Counted from the stretch's first letter, positions 1 to 10,889 are shown. The stretch is 64,000 nt of DNA from Choristoneura fumiferana (GCF_025370935.1 NC_133494.1:2036610-2100609); one strand, 5' to 3'. The notes: generated by a model from the sequence alone, not told the origin. Numbers and translations are program-made.

Positions 1-146
1 TGCCCGTCGCTTGGAACCCAATCAGTGGTGATTTTGGCCCAACGATCCGGATGCATCCGGCAGACATGTCCTGCCCAGTCCCACTTGAGTTTGGCGGTTT
101 TCGTCCCCACATCAACAATTCGGGTTTTTGAGCGCACTCATGATAT
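1..146 (-). mobile_element. RTE-clade LINE, fragment of reverse transcriptase C-terminus
   Basis: The minus strand encodes TAKLKWDWAGHVCRMHPDRW, matching the K-W-x-WAGH-x-R block found in RTE-type reverse transcriptase C-termini and in the copies at 18.9, 31.9 and 52.3 kb. It is cut by the window edge on one side and degenerates near 146 on the other. Only this terminal piece is visible. Confidence 0.7.
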
Positions 147-557
147 TACAGTTAAATAATTAAACAGTTTGTAAATTTATTATTTTACTTACCCCAACTA
201 CCATACCAGCCCAATACGGAAATAAAACGAAATACTTAAATTTTGACATCGAAATAGTCGCTCATAATACCACTTCAGTACAAATAAAGGTACCACAGTT
301 ACATCACAGAACACCATACCAAAAATAATATCAGATAAATACATAATTGCCACTTGAAATTAGTGTTAAATTGGTCGTAATATAAAAGACAATTGGACTT
401 TCAAAAGTGTACACTGTGCGCAAACAAATATCAAAAACTTATATTTTTTAGTTTGATATGTAATGAGAAATGGGGAATTTTGTATGTAGAGTGGGCCATA
501 TTTTTTGTTGCTGACTATACTTAGTTTTTTCGGTTACGGCCATTTGTATAGAAACAC
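147..557. other. AT-rich intergenic stretch
   Basis: No exon-like reading frame, RNA motif or repeat family that I recognise. Confidence 0.4.
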
Positions 558-1128
558 CTTTTTAGGGTTCCGGAGCCAAAATGGCAAAAATGGAACCCTT
601 ATAATTTCGCCATGTCTGTCTGTCTGTCCGTCCGCGGCTTTGCTCAGGCACTATGAATGCTAGAAAGCTCTTAATTTTGCACGGATATATATATAAACTA
701 TGCCGACAAAATGGGATAATAAAAAAAAACAAAAAAAATTTTTTTAGGGTACCTCCCATAGACGTAAAGTGGGGGTGATTTTTTTTCTCATCCAACCCTA
801 TGGTGTGGGGTATCGTTTATTAGGGGTTTGGTCAGACGATTTTTCGATTCAGTAATTTGTTTGCGAAATATTCAACTCTAAAGTGCAAATTTTCATTAAA
901 ATCGAGCGTCCCCCCCCTTTAAAATCTAACTTTCTAGGAAAACTATACCGGCTAAGTTTGCTTGAGAATTATTAGTAGTTTAAGAGTAAATAGCAGCCTA
1001 AGGTATAAAATGTACTTGGAAGATTCCGTATTAAATACGAAATCCTTAGAAAAAAATATTACTTAATATTTTCGTAATGGCTACGGAACCCTATTTTGGG
1101 CGTGTCCGACACGCTCTTGGCCGGTTTT
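558..1128 (+). repeat. GGGTTCC-type interspersed repeat, near full-length
   Basis: Starts TTTAGGGTTCCGGAGCCAAA and ends CTCTTGGCCGGTTTT, with an internal (TGTC)n block and a CATAGACGTAAAGTGGGGG segment. The same ~570-base unit occurs at 9390-9978 and in part at 1265, 4568, 34545, 37100, 45004 and 59083. The ends carry the inverted motif AGGGTTCCG / CGGAACCCT. No coding capacity; non-autonomous, class unknown. Confidence 0.75.
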
Positions 1129-1264
1129 TAAAGACTAATAATTTGGTTTTGTTGGCTTAGAAGCTTGATTTTTCACTACTTAAAGGGCTTAAGTGTAAGT
1201 TTTTATATGAATTTCAGCTTGCGTTTTGAGAAATAAGGTCGTGACAGACGGACAGATACATAAC

Positions 1265-1672
1265 AGAGTGAATGGCAAAAACGGAACCCTTATAGTTGCG
1301 CCATGTCTGTCTGTCTCTCTGTCTGTCTGTCTGTCCGTCCGTCCATCCATCCGTCCGCGGCTTTGATCAGGGACTATCAATGCTAGAAAGCTGTAATTTT
1401 GCACGGATATAGATGTAAGCTATGCCGACAAAATAGTACAATAAAACATAAAAAAAATTTTTTTAGGGTACCTCCCATAGACTTAAAGTGAGGGTGATTT
1501 TTTTTTTCTCATCCAACCCTTTAGTGTGGGGTATTGTTGGATAGGTCTTTTAATCTAATTAGGGGTTTGCTAAGACAATTTTTCGATTCAGTGATTTGTT
1601 TGCGAAATATTCAACTTTAAATTGCTAAGATTTAAATTTGAAAGAATCATGATAGTAGTAAGTAGTATATGA
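1265..1672 (+). repeat. GGGTTCC-type repeat, 3'-truncated copy
   Basis: Begins GGCAAAAACGGAACCCTTAT, then a long (TGTC)n/(CCAT)n block and the GGGTACCTCCCATAGAC segment. It diverges after ATTCAACTTTAAATTG and lacks the GGCCGGTTTT end. It lies 140 bases after the full copy at 558-1128 in the same orientation. Confidence 0.7.
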
Positions 1673-1676
1673 AATC

Positions 1677-1967
1677 AAAAAGTCTATCACGAAATACAAA
1701 CTGAGACATGGATGCACAGAAAAACCAGAAAAAGAGAGTTGAGAGAATCGAACCCAGGTCCTCAGCATTCCGTGCTGCGTGCCATACCCCTACACTACCA
1801 CTGGACAAAACAGTCTCAGTTTATATTTTCGATATGTCCAGTGGTAGTGTAGGGGCATAGAACGCAGCACGGATTGCTGAGGACCTGGGTTCGATTCCCA
1901 GCGCTGGTCTCTTTTTCTGTTTTATCTGTGTATCCATGTCTCAATTTGTATTTTCGATAAAGCTAAT
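1677..1967. repeat. Head-to-head pair of tRNA-like SINEs (inverted repeat)
   Basis: Two copies of a tRNA-like SINE face each other. The left one is on the minus strand (AATCGAACCCAGGTCCTC) and the right one on the plus strand (GAGGACCTGGGTTCGATT, a pol III B-box-like block). Both carry the CAGTGGTAGTGTAGGGG A-box side and end in a TTTTCTG...GTCTCA-TTTGTATTTTCGA tail. The arms are ~130 bases and would form a hairpin. Single copies of the family are at 21953 and 25256. Confidence 0.75.
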
Positions 1968-2650
1968 TTTCCGACAAAATACGATGGAAAAACACAATTC
2001 ACTAGGTCTGTAGCATTATTATGCTACTAAGTCTTTCTCTGTGTTATCTTTAATATGTAAATATAGCTTAAACATGATTTTCTTTTCAATAACACGCATT
2101 GACAATCTTTGATATGTAAAATAATAAAAAATTATAACGTATTACATATTTCTCATCTCACTGAAAAGAGAGCAGGTGAAACAGAATCCTATGACGACCA
2201 TCTTTTATCCCTTCTTCGTCTTTGACCTAAAACCACTGGAGCTCAAAAACGTCAAATAATCATAAAATCCATGGAACTGCAACATTACATGTACCGACGG
2301 CTAAATCTCGAACTATCAATATAAGATATAGAAGTAGTGGGACTTGTTAGATGGTGGCGCCATCGCGGACGGAACGTATAAATTTGTGGTTAGGATGGGT
2401 CAGTATTTCAAAGGAGATACCCCTATAATTTCTGGAAGCGAAGGTTGAGGTAGTTGCGGCGCCTACATTGTACAAAGTTAATATTTTATTTCGAAGCAGT
2501 ATTGTCGTAAAATAACTGAGACTTGTAGACTAATATAAATAAATATTGTAAGTAATTTTGTATTTATTTTCTCTCTTTTGAGTATTTTTGTTTTTTCTCT
2601 TTATCGCACGTAATTTTCACTGTCTGCTTATGCTCTATATAACACAATGT
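1968..2650. other. Intergenic, no gene recognised
   Basis: Contains GATGGTGGCGCCATC (2351-2365), a short palindrome, and AT-rich sequence. No coding exon or clear repeat boundary seen. Confidence 0.35.
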
Positions 2651-2654
2651 TTTC

Positions 2655-2783
2655 TATTAACTAGGTTAGCTGGAAGAGATCCCTTTTTAGGGATAAGCTC
2701 GCCTTTGTTCTCCTCTCTGTAAGTATATTTGTATTTTTATTTTTATGTGCAATAAAGAGTTTACATACATAAATACATACTTA
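2655..2783 (+). mobile_element. Non-LTR retrotransposon 3' end
   Basis: Reads GTTAGCTGGAAGAGATCCC, GATAAGCTCGCCTTTGT and a GCAATAAAGAGTTTACATA tail. This is a frequent 3' UTR of lepidopteran Jockey-type elements (from memory). It is 5'-truncated with no coding left. Confidence 0.6.
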
Positions 2784-3048
2784 TTTAGCTTTAGTAGATA
2801 CGGTTGTATTTTAACGTCGCGTTCGGGAGAAAATAAACTAAAATACCACTATAATGTGAAATGCCGCTCAGGAATCGTCGATTTCTTCGTTTTCCTGAAG
2901 ATTTATGTGAGAAAGAAAAGGAAAACCGAATTTCTGTTTTGACTTCCGAACGAGATTAGCTAACTAGTTTTTGTACAACCGTTTACCTTAATAGTATGAT
3001 GATGATGACGATCCGGCCGATTTCGGCCATGGCGACCACCTCGACTCC

Positions 3049-3420
3049 TTAGTTAGTTATTTGGCGCTCATGCGCTCTAAGATGTCTTACATAGCCTATC
3101 TTAGCTGTGAACGTACGTCCGGATTGTCGGCACGTAAGCACACCGCCCACGTAATTATAATAAATGGCAGCAGGTGGCCGAGACTTACGCTTGTCGCGTT
3201 TAGTATCCAGGTCGGCTTTACGCTGCTCCTCAAACTCGCAAACTTGCCTCTGCACTGTCCTGCGCCACTCAAGCCGCTGTGCTGCCAAATCTTCCCATCG
3301 CGATGGCTCGATGCGACACCTTTTCATATGTCGCATCTGCACATCTTTGAACCGAAGGAGCTGACCGCCGTGATTTCGTTTACCCTCCTCCAATTCCGAA
3401 TAGAAGATGTTTATGCCGAA
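3049..3420 (-). mobile_element. Non-LTR retrotransposon, C-terminal coding fragment
   Basis: The minus strand keeps an open frame (114 codons from its Met) that starts SELEEGKRNHGGQLLRFKD, continues RCRIEPSRWEDLAAQRLEWR and ends with a His-rich RHLRAH motif. The pattern G-x-R-x-x-GG-x-x-x-R-[FY]-KD ... W-x-x-LA-x-x-R-x-x-WR ... HLRAH is typical of the region after the reverse transcriptase in many animal LINEs. The usual zinc-finger cysteines are partly replaced (TCRQSGRTF). It is 5'-truncated near 3420. An ATC/CAT-rich 3' segment follows down to about 2995. This is a dead fragment despite the open frame. Confidence 0.75.
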
Positions 3421-3424
3421 TTAA

Positions 3425-4335
3425 TGTTTATAATTGTCTCTGTTTTGGTAATAAATATTTTTTTCTTTTTTTTTCTTTTTTTTTTTAATAGTATAGCAAA
3501 CTACCGTGTACGAGTAGGTAGGTATGTGTTCTCGTTCAGTATTCCATACACACGCCGTCTAAAGACGGCAATTTTGTGACAGAAATAAAATTAATAACTG
3601 TTTGTAAAGCAAAACAATATAATACATTTTTTTGCTGAACGTACATTTTATTGGCTATAGTTGCGTTTTTATGCAAAGTACGTCTATAACAAATTTCAAA
3701 TTGTTGTCATTAAACGTTAAAGTGTTTCCTATTGCGGAGGCGATCCTTTTCGAGAATTTAACAACCAGATGATTGTACTGTCACCGCACATTCAATTCAG
3801 ACAGCTAAGAGTAACACCTTGTTCTTCATACATAATCATTTTAATGTAACCAGCTCTGGAAAGGGTCAAATAAAGGGATTAAAGGGGTTGAATGAAGAAA
3901 ACGTCGCGAAAGTGTCATTTTCTTTGTTTTTTTTTTTTAAACTATCATAATTGATTGTGCTCTTGATTCTGAGTAGGAAAAACCGTATTTTTCCAAAATT
4001 AAAAAAAGAAAGGGTACATTATTAAAAAAAAACGCCCACTTTACTTTAATATTTGTTCTATCATATTCTCAGTCAGTTCAGTACCTAATATTTGTTCATG
4101 TACCCATTTAAATTTTTACTATTTTTCCGTGAGTCCATTTCATATGAATTATGGGTGGTCACGTCCGCTCCAAACCTTATTGTGCTCGCTCCAATAATCA
4201 GCCTGAATGGCTCAGGGACTGAAAAAGGATATATTAGAGCAGAATCAAAATTATTTTTATCCTAAAGCTCAGTTTAAACCGATCAGAAAAAATCTTGTAA
4301 GTTGCATTATATTGTGGAGCTGGATTAGTCAGTTC
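3425..4335. other. Intergenic, poly-T rich
   Basis: Several T/A runs (3455-3490, 3921-3940, 4020-4032). No exon, RNA gene or family-level repeat recognised. Confidence 0.35.
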
Positions 4336-4338
4336 TTA

Positions 4339-4483
4339 TTAGTCTCTCACCTCCTGTTTCACCATCCATTGATTGATAAATGTGATGCCGTCTTTGTTTG
4401 TTTTGTTCGAATAGACGGAGACGGCATCACGTTTATCCGTCAAATAAAACTAATCAGTGGGTGGTGAAACAGCCTCTTAGTCT
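4339..4483. mobile_element. Short palindromic MITE with GTTTCACCA ends
   Basis: The arms CTGTTTCACCATCCA...AAATGTGATGCCGTCT and its reverse AGACGGCATCACGTTTA...GGTGGTGAAACAG give a hairpin-forming element. A second copy lies at 42222-42362. TTAGTCT occurs at both edges (4339-4345 and 4477-4483) and may be the target duplication. No coding. Confidence 0.65.
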
Positions 4484-4567
4484 ACATAGTATTATAGGCC
4501 ATACCTGCTATTCCGCCAACACAAGCGAAAGATCGCTACGTCTGTGTGACACATAATCAAAATATTT

Positions 4568-4890
4568 TATTCAATTTAGGCTGCTATATTTACTCTTAAA
4601 CTACTAATTATTCTCAAGTAATCTTAGCCGTTATAATTTTCCTTTTAAATTTGATATACTTACTACCATCCTGTTTTTTCAAATTTTCCACCCAGTTTAG
4701 ATTTTAGGGAGGCGTTCGGTTTTAATGAAAATATGAAATAAGTAAAATGAAATGAAATAAATTCGTCTACGTAACCCCCGAATGGTTTAAAAGACCTATC
4801 CAACGATACCACACACTATAGGGTTAGTCGAGAAAAAAAACACCCCACTTTATGTCTATGGGAGGTACCCTGAATTTTTTATTTAAAGAA
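4568..4890 (-). repeat. GGGTTCC-type repeat, 3' part of a split copy
   Basis: Minus-strand copy from the TTACTCTTAAACTACTAAT segment to TATGGGAGGTACCCT. The remaining 5' segment (TGCAAAATTACAACTTTCTA to GACAGACATGGCAAAAC) appears at 5255-5385, so ~360 bases of other DNA sit inside it. Confidence 0.65.
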
Positions 4891-5254
4891 CTATAAGAAT
4901 TTCCTTGCTCACCCGCGACCTAACGATAGCTAAGCTTATGCAAAATATGCGTGTTCATACAGTTCCTCCACCTCCACACTGTAAGAACACACACAAATCA
5001 CCCAAACCCATCTATCACCACCACCACACTACTCATCTTCAGAGTGACACAACCGTACACCATGCTACCAGTTGTTAGACTAACGAACCACAAGCACCGT
5101 TTTAATTTGTCACTGTAACTCCCCAAGTACCCACATACGTTTTATGAAACAAAACAAAACTACTCACAAATTATTAATAAATTTTTTAACCGTCCTTCAA
5201 AACTACCTTGATTTTTATTTATTTACTGTCAAGGCATTTTTCTTCATTTTATTT
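4891..5254. repeat. Insertion splitting the repeat; relative of the 59.8-60.1 kb repeat
   Basis: Shares TTGCTCACCCGCGACCT, GCAAAATATGCGTGTTCAT and CACACTGTAAGAACACACA with the reverse complement of 59745-60095. It sits between the two halves of a GGGTTCC-type copy, so it probably inserted there. Its outer limits are uncertain. Confidence 0.5.
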
Positions 5255-5385
5255 TACCACTGTCGGCATAATTGATACCCATGCAAAATTACAACTTTCT
5301 ACCCATAAAGCAGCGGACGGACAGACAGACATGGCAAAACCATATAAGGGTTTCGCTTTTTTCATTTTGACTATAAAACTCTATA
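5255..5385 (-). repeat. GGGTTCC-type repeat, 5' part of the split copy
   Basis: Carries CTGTCGGCATAATTGATA, the GGACAGACAGACATGGC block and a degraded CCATATAAGGGTTTCGCTTT end. Pairs with 4568-4890. Confidence 0.6.
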
Positions 5386-5742
5386 AGCCAATAGCCTATT
5401 TAGAGCTGAAAGAAATGTATTTAAGCCCTCACCTAGCCCATCGACGACATCACAGGCCTAATAAAGCCTACAATTTCCTCCAAAGCCTCCGTCATAGAAT
5501 AGCTCATTTCCGATTTGCAGCGGGAAGCCAAGAGGCAATCTATTGTTACGAAAATAGCAGCAATTTTTCAACATCGCTTTTTGAATTTAGATACTCGTTT
5601 GTTTACGGACCAGGTGGTTAAAACTCGTGTACGGGAGCAGATAAACTGTTTTTGGATGTACTTACAGGGATCAATCGCGTTACTCGTGTTCAGAGTTTTT
5701 GCTTGGTTTACTCTTAAACACTTTTGAGTTGGTTATTAAAAT

Positions 5743-6236
5743 AAAACCGGGCAAGTGCGAGTCGGACTCGCGCACCGAGGGTTCCGTACACATTTATAGG
5801 TGTGCAAGTAAATTTACTTACATATCTATAAATGTGTACGGAACTCTTGAAGATATTTCTCGCTTTTTCCGAGTGATTTAATTATCCAGTGTATGCAGAG
5901 CCCTACTCTTAAGCAAGATGTACGCAGCGTGGGGTCAGATTATATTGATCATTTATATTTACAGACAGACATAAAAAAATCAAGATTTTCAAACTTTTCT
6001 ATTTGGTTGTGTTATAATAGCTACCTTCATACCTAATTTCAAGATTCTTAGTTCACGGGAAGTACCCTGTAGGTTTTGATTCCCATGCAAGTTTCGAAAA
6101 TTTGCGGAAATTTGCAGCATAACCTCCACGCGTTCCCGAGAAAAAGGGTCTTGACAGACAGACAGACTTACAAAAAGTGATCCTATAAGGGTTCCGTTTT
6201 TTCCTTATGAGGTACGGAACCCTAAAAACCAGCCAA
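5743..6236. repeat. Related repeat with CCGGGCAAGTGCGAGTCGG end
   Basis: Begins AACCGGGCAAGTGCGAGTCG and ends in a GACAGACAGACTTACAAAAAG block with GGGTTCCGTTTTTTCC and ACGGAACCCTAAAAA. This is a common lepidopteran repeat that shares its terminal GGGTTCCG logic with the family at 558, but the body differs. Confidence 0.65.
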
Positions 6237-6289
6237 ATTCTAGGTTTACCTTTTAATAAGTGGCTAGTATTGTGCTGTGGCACGGAAAT

Positions 6290-7490
6290 TACTCATATAC
6301 AAGTTTCCAGTGTGAAAACCACAATAAAGCTAGTCTATGCCTATATATAACTGATTGGTAAAATTACGCTTTATAGCCTTAATCATTTGCTATCGACAAA
6401 AATAACTATAAAAATACTCCATACAAAATTGCAAACAGGGTCACAAGCGAAAAAGAAGTTTTGCCCCTAGTAAAAAGAACGACTACGAAATTTTGCGTTA
6501 GTTAAAAAAAAACAGGAAGGAAGGCGTTCGGAAAATTTTATAAGTACAAGAAAATAAAATAACGGCAAATATGTCTACAGTGAAAGAAGGCGTTCGGAAA
6601 AAAGTCGATCGGAATTTTTTATACAAGAAAATAAAAATATCGGAAAATGCATCTAACAAATCCCTATCGGTTCGGACGTTATAACGCGTGATTGAGTTAC
6701 AAATATTTTTGCAATCTCTTATATCATAGTAAGTTACAGAATTATGTTTTGGTTGATTATTACTCGTAAATTTGTAAAGTTTACATACATAAAAGTGATA
6801 GTTTTCCTACTAAATTTTTTTTATGTAATTCTACAGCCTACTATACTGAACCCTCAACCCAGGGATCACTCGATATCTATCAATCAGAGCGATGATCGAA
6901 TGCTGTGTTTGCCGAGGCCATCGAATAATAACACTGTTTGTTTCCGTTTCCAGCGCGCGGCTCAACAAGAGTAAATACTGCAAAAATATGGGAAAATATT
7001 TGGTTAAATTTAATTACAAGATACAGACCAGATGATTCAGCTGAGCCGACCGACATAGCGCCGCAAATTGGTTGTGAGCTATTAAATAAAAAAAGTCTCT
7101 ATAGATGCAATTATGTATAAAACGTTTTATGGAACAATTTATCATAGAACCCTAGGACTTAAAACGATATTTATTTAGATCTAACTAAAATTTGAATATA
7201 ATTAACAACTCTACCTATTTTTTTTTCAGAAGCATCGGTTTCATTTGGCAATATTTCGTTTTCTGTTCTTACTTTTTCTATCGTGTTCTAATCTTTGAAT
7301 GATTCAGGCGTTACTTTGCGGAGGTCCATATCATAATTAACTATGCACAATGACTTTGCTCACCCGGGTGAGTAAAGGAGGGAGGGGTGGGGTAGTAGGG
7401 AGTTATTGTTCAGTATTAATATTTGTACGTTACATTGGGCAGATATAATTAGTAATATGTGCATTAAAACCTTCTGCACATTTCAAAAAC
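6290..7490. other. Intergenic, no gene recognised
   Basis: AT-rich, with a short internal duplication of AAGGCGTTCGGAAAA (about 6520 and 6588). Nothing family-level recognised. Confidence 0.35.
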
Positions 7491-7499
7491 ATACTGGCT

Positions 7500-7690
7500 G
7501 AATGAACTTTCCGCTTTCTCCCGCGCGGCGGCGCTACCAGGAGTCTCGCAAAATTGACAGGCAAAAATGTATGCCGGCCGGCGTGCGCTCTTTTAAATTA
7601 TTCATAAAAAACTGTGAGAGTGCTGTGATTGTGTCTTAAATGTGTCCCTATGACTGAGGAATAGAGCCAGAACAAACTGTAAGTGAAACC
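7500..7690 (+). promoter_or_regulatory. Possible promoter and non-coding first exon (weak)
   Basis: A GC-rich block (CTCCCGCGCGGCGGCGC, GCCGGCCGGCGTGCGCTC) is followed by about 80 bases ending AACTGTAAGTGAAACC, which contains a consensus GTAAGT donor at 7679. This looks like a 5' UTR exon, but no downstream coding exon was found, and the AAAAATGTATGCCGGCC part resembles sequence near 34340, so it may be repeat-derived. Confidence 0.2.
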
Positions 7691-8269
7691 AATATCTTGC
7701 CCAATTCGGTTTTGCTAATTATTTCAATATTCAAATGTCGTAGTTCAAACAATATTCTTCTATTTTTTAAAATAGTATATATGAGTTAAGTGTCTTATTA
7801 TTTTGCTAATTAGCCATCGAGGCAGCCACTCAACCCGAGCCTACTTCTAGTTAGAAATTTCATAATTCACATGCATATTTTTATCTACTTGCAACCCTAA
7901 ACCTCTTGAGGATCGTACGTTGAATTACGCCATTTTATAGTTGTTTTCTCCACCCGTATCCAGTTAAATGAGGGATTAAGGTTTTATGGCAACTACAAGT
8001 AAGCCGGAAAATAACGTCCTTAAAATTAACACTTAACAGCCAGGTTAAAATACGACGTACTCAGTTGCTACCACAGAGCTATAGAGAAGTATGGAGATGT
8101 CACGCAAAAAAAAACATGGTCGAATTGAGAACCGTGGTCGATTGATTTTTTGATGTCGGTTGAAAACGCGAACCAGCTGTGTAGCTAAAAGGCCGTATAT
8201 TTGTTTTCTCACCTCGGTCTATAACGAAATTAATTATAAAACAAATTGATTGTTTTTTAGTCGACGATA

Positions 8270-8378
8270 TACAAAAATCAGTTTAATATACTGGCCCCTC
8301 AGTCAGGGAACTTCAAGATACTAAGCTGTAAAGAACAGATACTACACTTTGACCTTAGCCAAAAGATCGAGAAGAGAT
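8270..8378 (-). pseudogene. U2 snRNA-derived retrocopy
   Basis: The reverse strand reads ATCTCTTCTCGATCTTTTGG, CTAAGGTCAAAGTGTAGTAT, CTGTTCTT and, after a diverged stem II region, TTAAACTGATTTTTG. This follows U2 snRNA from its 5' end through the branch-point recognition GTAGTA to the region just before the Sm site. The stem II part is diverged, the 3' third is missing and there is no snRNA promoter element that I can identify, so this is a pseudogene. Confidence 0.85.
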
Positions 8379-8411
8379 CTCTTCTCGGCCTTCTTCTAAA
8401 CTGATTATTGT
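8377..8411 (+). pseudogene. Second, internally deleted U2 snRNA head, inverted to the first
   Basis: ATCTCTTCTCGGCCTTCTT repeats the U2 5' end on the plus strand, head-to-head with the copy at 8270-8378. It is followed by TAAACTGATTATTG, which resembles the U2 segment before the Sm site, and then runs directly into a SINE body. About 85 internal bases of U2 are absent. Confidence 0.65.
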
Positions 8412-8660
8412 TCAAACTCCGGCTCGCACCGCTGAGTTTTTCGAAATTCATGTGCGGAATTGCATTTGAAATTTACCACGAGCTTTGCGGTGAAGGAAAA
8501 CATCGTGAGGAAACCTGCACAAACCTGCAAAGCAATTCAATGGTGCGTGTGAAGTTCCCAATCCGCACTGGGCCCGCGTAGGAACTATGGCCCAAGCCCT
8601 CTTGTTCTGAGAGGAGGCATGTGCCCAGCAGTGGGACGTATATAGGCTGGGATGGATGGA
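8409..8660 (+). mobile_element. tRNA-derived SINE (CAGCAGTGGGACG family), head replaced by U2 sequence
   Basis: Starts inside the B-box side (GTTCAAACTCCGGCTCGCACC), continues with the family body (TTCATGTGCGGAATT, TTACCACGAGCTTTGCGGTG) and ends CCCAGCAGTGGGACGTATAT then GGCTGGGATGGATGGA. The tRNA A-box half seen in full copies (29716, 25843) is missing and U2-like sequence sits in its place. Confidence 0.8.
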
Positions 8661-8664
8661 CTAT

Positions 8665-9245
8665 TTACGTATTTGTCTTTCTTTCTTCTGGACTATTTAC
8701 GTATTTGTCTTTCTTTCTTCTCTTGCTCATGTTCAGGCCCCTGTACCACAAAAAATAAAAGTGAGGATTAGTAACACAATAGCTTAAGCGCGAATTAAAC
8801 ACGTAACTGAGCGTACTAAAGCAAGTTCTAGCATTAACTTATTCCGCGATCATTTAAACCCCTTCATGGGGTGCCGTAGATTCACGACTTACTTTAACGT
8901 ATGATCCTATGGGGTATTAATTGTCAGGGTTTTATTTTAATTATGGTCGTTAAATTTAATTGAGTTGGGTTTCAATTGTTGTCATTAAGAGCACGCTTAC
9001 AGTGACAGAGCGGGGAAGTTTAGAATCATCAGAACTTCATGTGTGTGTGCCTATTTAACCCACTGTTTTTTTTTATTTAATTGCAATGTTCGAGTGTACG
9101 TATGTAAATGTGTCAAAAAACACGTAAGTGATGTTCCAAAATTGAAATGACCCCTTCTCATTCCTTAATTAACTGAATTACTAATGTCACGCTTAAACTG
9201 CTGAACAGATTGGGACGTTATATGGTTTGCAGATAGCTAGATGTC
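8665..9245. other. Intergenic, no gene recognised
   Basis: An exact ~33-base tandem duplication (GGACTATTTACGTATTTGTC) occurs at 8658-8722. Otherwise unassigned AT-rich sequence. Confidence 0.4.
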
Positions 9246-9249
9246 TTGG

Positions 9250-9378
9250 ATAAGGCTGCATTTCCACAAGAGATGTGTGAAGATGTGTTGTGAGGAACGT
9301 GTTTTTCATGAACCAATGGAAACGCTTCGTTAAACTCGCCTCGCACAGCACATCGCTGGTGGAAACGGAGCCTAACAC
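9250..9378. repeat. Fragment of the GAGATGTG palindromic repeat
   Basis: GGCTGCATTTCCACAAGAGA ... CATGAACCAATGGAAACGCTTC ... CTCGCCTCGCACAGCACATC ... GGTGGAAACGGAGCC. The arms are complementary. A larger relative lies at 56781-57127. Confidence 0.55.
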
Positions 9379-9389
9379 AACGTCTACTT

Positions 9390-9978
9390 TTTAGGGTTCC
9401 GTAGCCAAAATGGCAAAAACGGAACCCTTATAGTTTCGCCATGTCTAGCTGTCTGTCTGTCTGTCTGTCCGCGGCTTTGCTCAGGGACTATCAAGGCTAG
9501 AAAACTGTTATTTTGCACGAATATATACGTAAAGTATGCCGACAAAATGGTACAATAAAAAAAAAAATTTTTTTTTAGAGTACCTCCTATAGACGTAGTG
9601 AGGGTGATTTTTTTCTCTCATCCAACCTGATAGGTCTTTTAAAACCATTAGGGGGGGTAAAACGATTTTTTGATTCAGTGACTTGCTTGCAAAATATTCC
9701 TATGTCCTAAAATCTAAACCGGTGGGTGGAAAAATTTGAAAAAAATCAGGATGCTAGTAAGTATACCAGAATTACAATAAAAACTATAACGGTTAAGTTT
9801 TCTTGAGAATTATTAGTATTTTAAGAGTAAATAGCAGCCTAAGTTATAAAATATACCTTAACTTGGAATATTCCGTACAAAATACGAAATCCTTAGAAAA
9901 ATATAACTTATTTTTTTCGTAATGGCTACGGAACACTATTTCAGGCGTGTCCGACACGCTCTTGGCTGGTTTTTATTT
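9390..9978 (+). repeat. GGGTTCC-type repeat, near full-length
   Basis: Starts TTAGGGTTCCGTAGCCAAAA and ends CGACACGCTCTTGGCTGGTT, with all internal blocks in order. It is the best reference copy in the window beside 558-1128. Confidence 0.75.
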
Positions 9979-9984
9979 CGATAT

Positions 9985-10730
9985 GTTCGTCGGTATGCAG
10001 GTAAATAAAATCCCAAAATACCAAACTGTAAAACTAGAGGCATGAATTCCTTTGTGCTCCGGAAGAACTAAAGTGAGCGACTTTCTGGCAATGCAATGGC
10101 GAGCCACTCGAAGAGGAAGCAGAGAAATGTCTTCGAGTGGCGAATGAAATGAAGAGATAGATGCAAGTTAAGTACCTATTTCCGTAAAAGAAAATTCAAC
10201 TGCCAATGCAAAAGCAATACGGTATTTACTATTGTATATGTTATATAAATTAAAACTACAGCAATGCTGGTATCGAATAGAGAACAATTTTTAAGCTACC
10301 TACAAATAACGTTTAAAGGTTTGAAATTCAAGATTAGACAGGAGAAAGACATCTGGCATGTGACGTCACAACGCCAGTACCATGTTGCTGCATAGAGAAA
10401 AAGCGTTTGAGAAAGAGACAGGTAAATAGATTTTCAAAAATCACTCTAAATCCAATGATTCAACCGATTTAATCTCTTCGGCATATTTTCGACAAAATCA
10501 GGTGTTGTCAAATACCAATTACATTTATTTGTGCAAAGTTACATGCGACGCACGATAATAGGTTGGTATTTTTACTAAAAACAGAACGAGTTCTTTATTC
10601 AGACGCGTCCGGTGTGTGTTTCAATGAAAAAGCACATAAACTAAGCAAAATAGTAAAAACACGAATTCTGTAGAGCCACTAATACTAGATGTGTTTCACT
10701 TCGAGTTTCCATACGATTTTTAACCCCCGA
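9985..10730. other. Intergenic, no gene recognised
   Basis: Contains a short inverted pair GCGAGCCACTCGAAGA / TCTTCGAGTGGCGAA (10100-10145). Nothing coding. Confidence 0.35.
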
Positions 10731-10732
10731 CG

Positions 10733-10819
10733 CAAAAAGAGGGTTGTTATAAGTTTGACCGCTATGCGTGTCTGACCTGATTTCAAATTAAAAAAAAACC
10801 GCATTCAAATCGGTCCAAC
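10733..10819. repeat. GACGCAAAAAGAGGG repeat fragment
   Basis: CCCCCGACGCAAAAAGAGGG, TAAGTTTGACCGCTATG and CATTCAAATCGGTCCAACCG match, inverted, the units at 27900-28348 and 63296-63516. Confidence 0.6.
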
Positions 10820-10839
10820 CGTTTAAGAGCTACGGCCTC

Positions 10840-10880
10840 TATACAGTGTGGAAAAATAAGTCGGGCCCTGGAGGGAAACT
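10840..10880. mobile_element. Possible DNA-transposon terminal inverted repeat (one end only)
   Basis: TACAGTGTGGAAAAATAAGT followed by CCTGGAGGGAAACTACC resembles a terminal repeat of lepidopteran TA-targeting DNA transposons. The matching opposite end was not found downstream, so this is a solo or truncated end. Confidence 0.35.
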
Positions 10881-10889
10881 ACCTTAAAT

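Noticed and set aside
3061..3579. 172-codon plus-strand frame opposite the LINE fragment
   Set aside because: It is the shadow of the minus-strand LINE coding, with no motif or start support.
8270..8378. Functional U2 snRNA gene
   Set aside because: Stem II is diverged, the 3' third is missing and no promoter element is seen.
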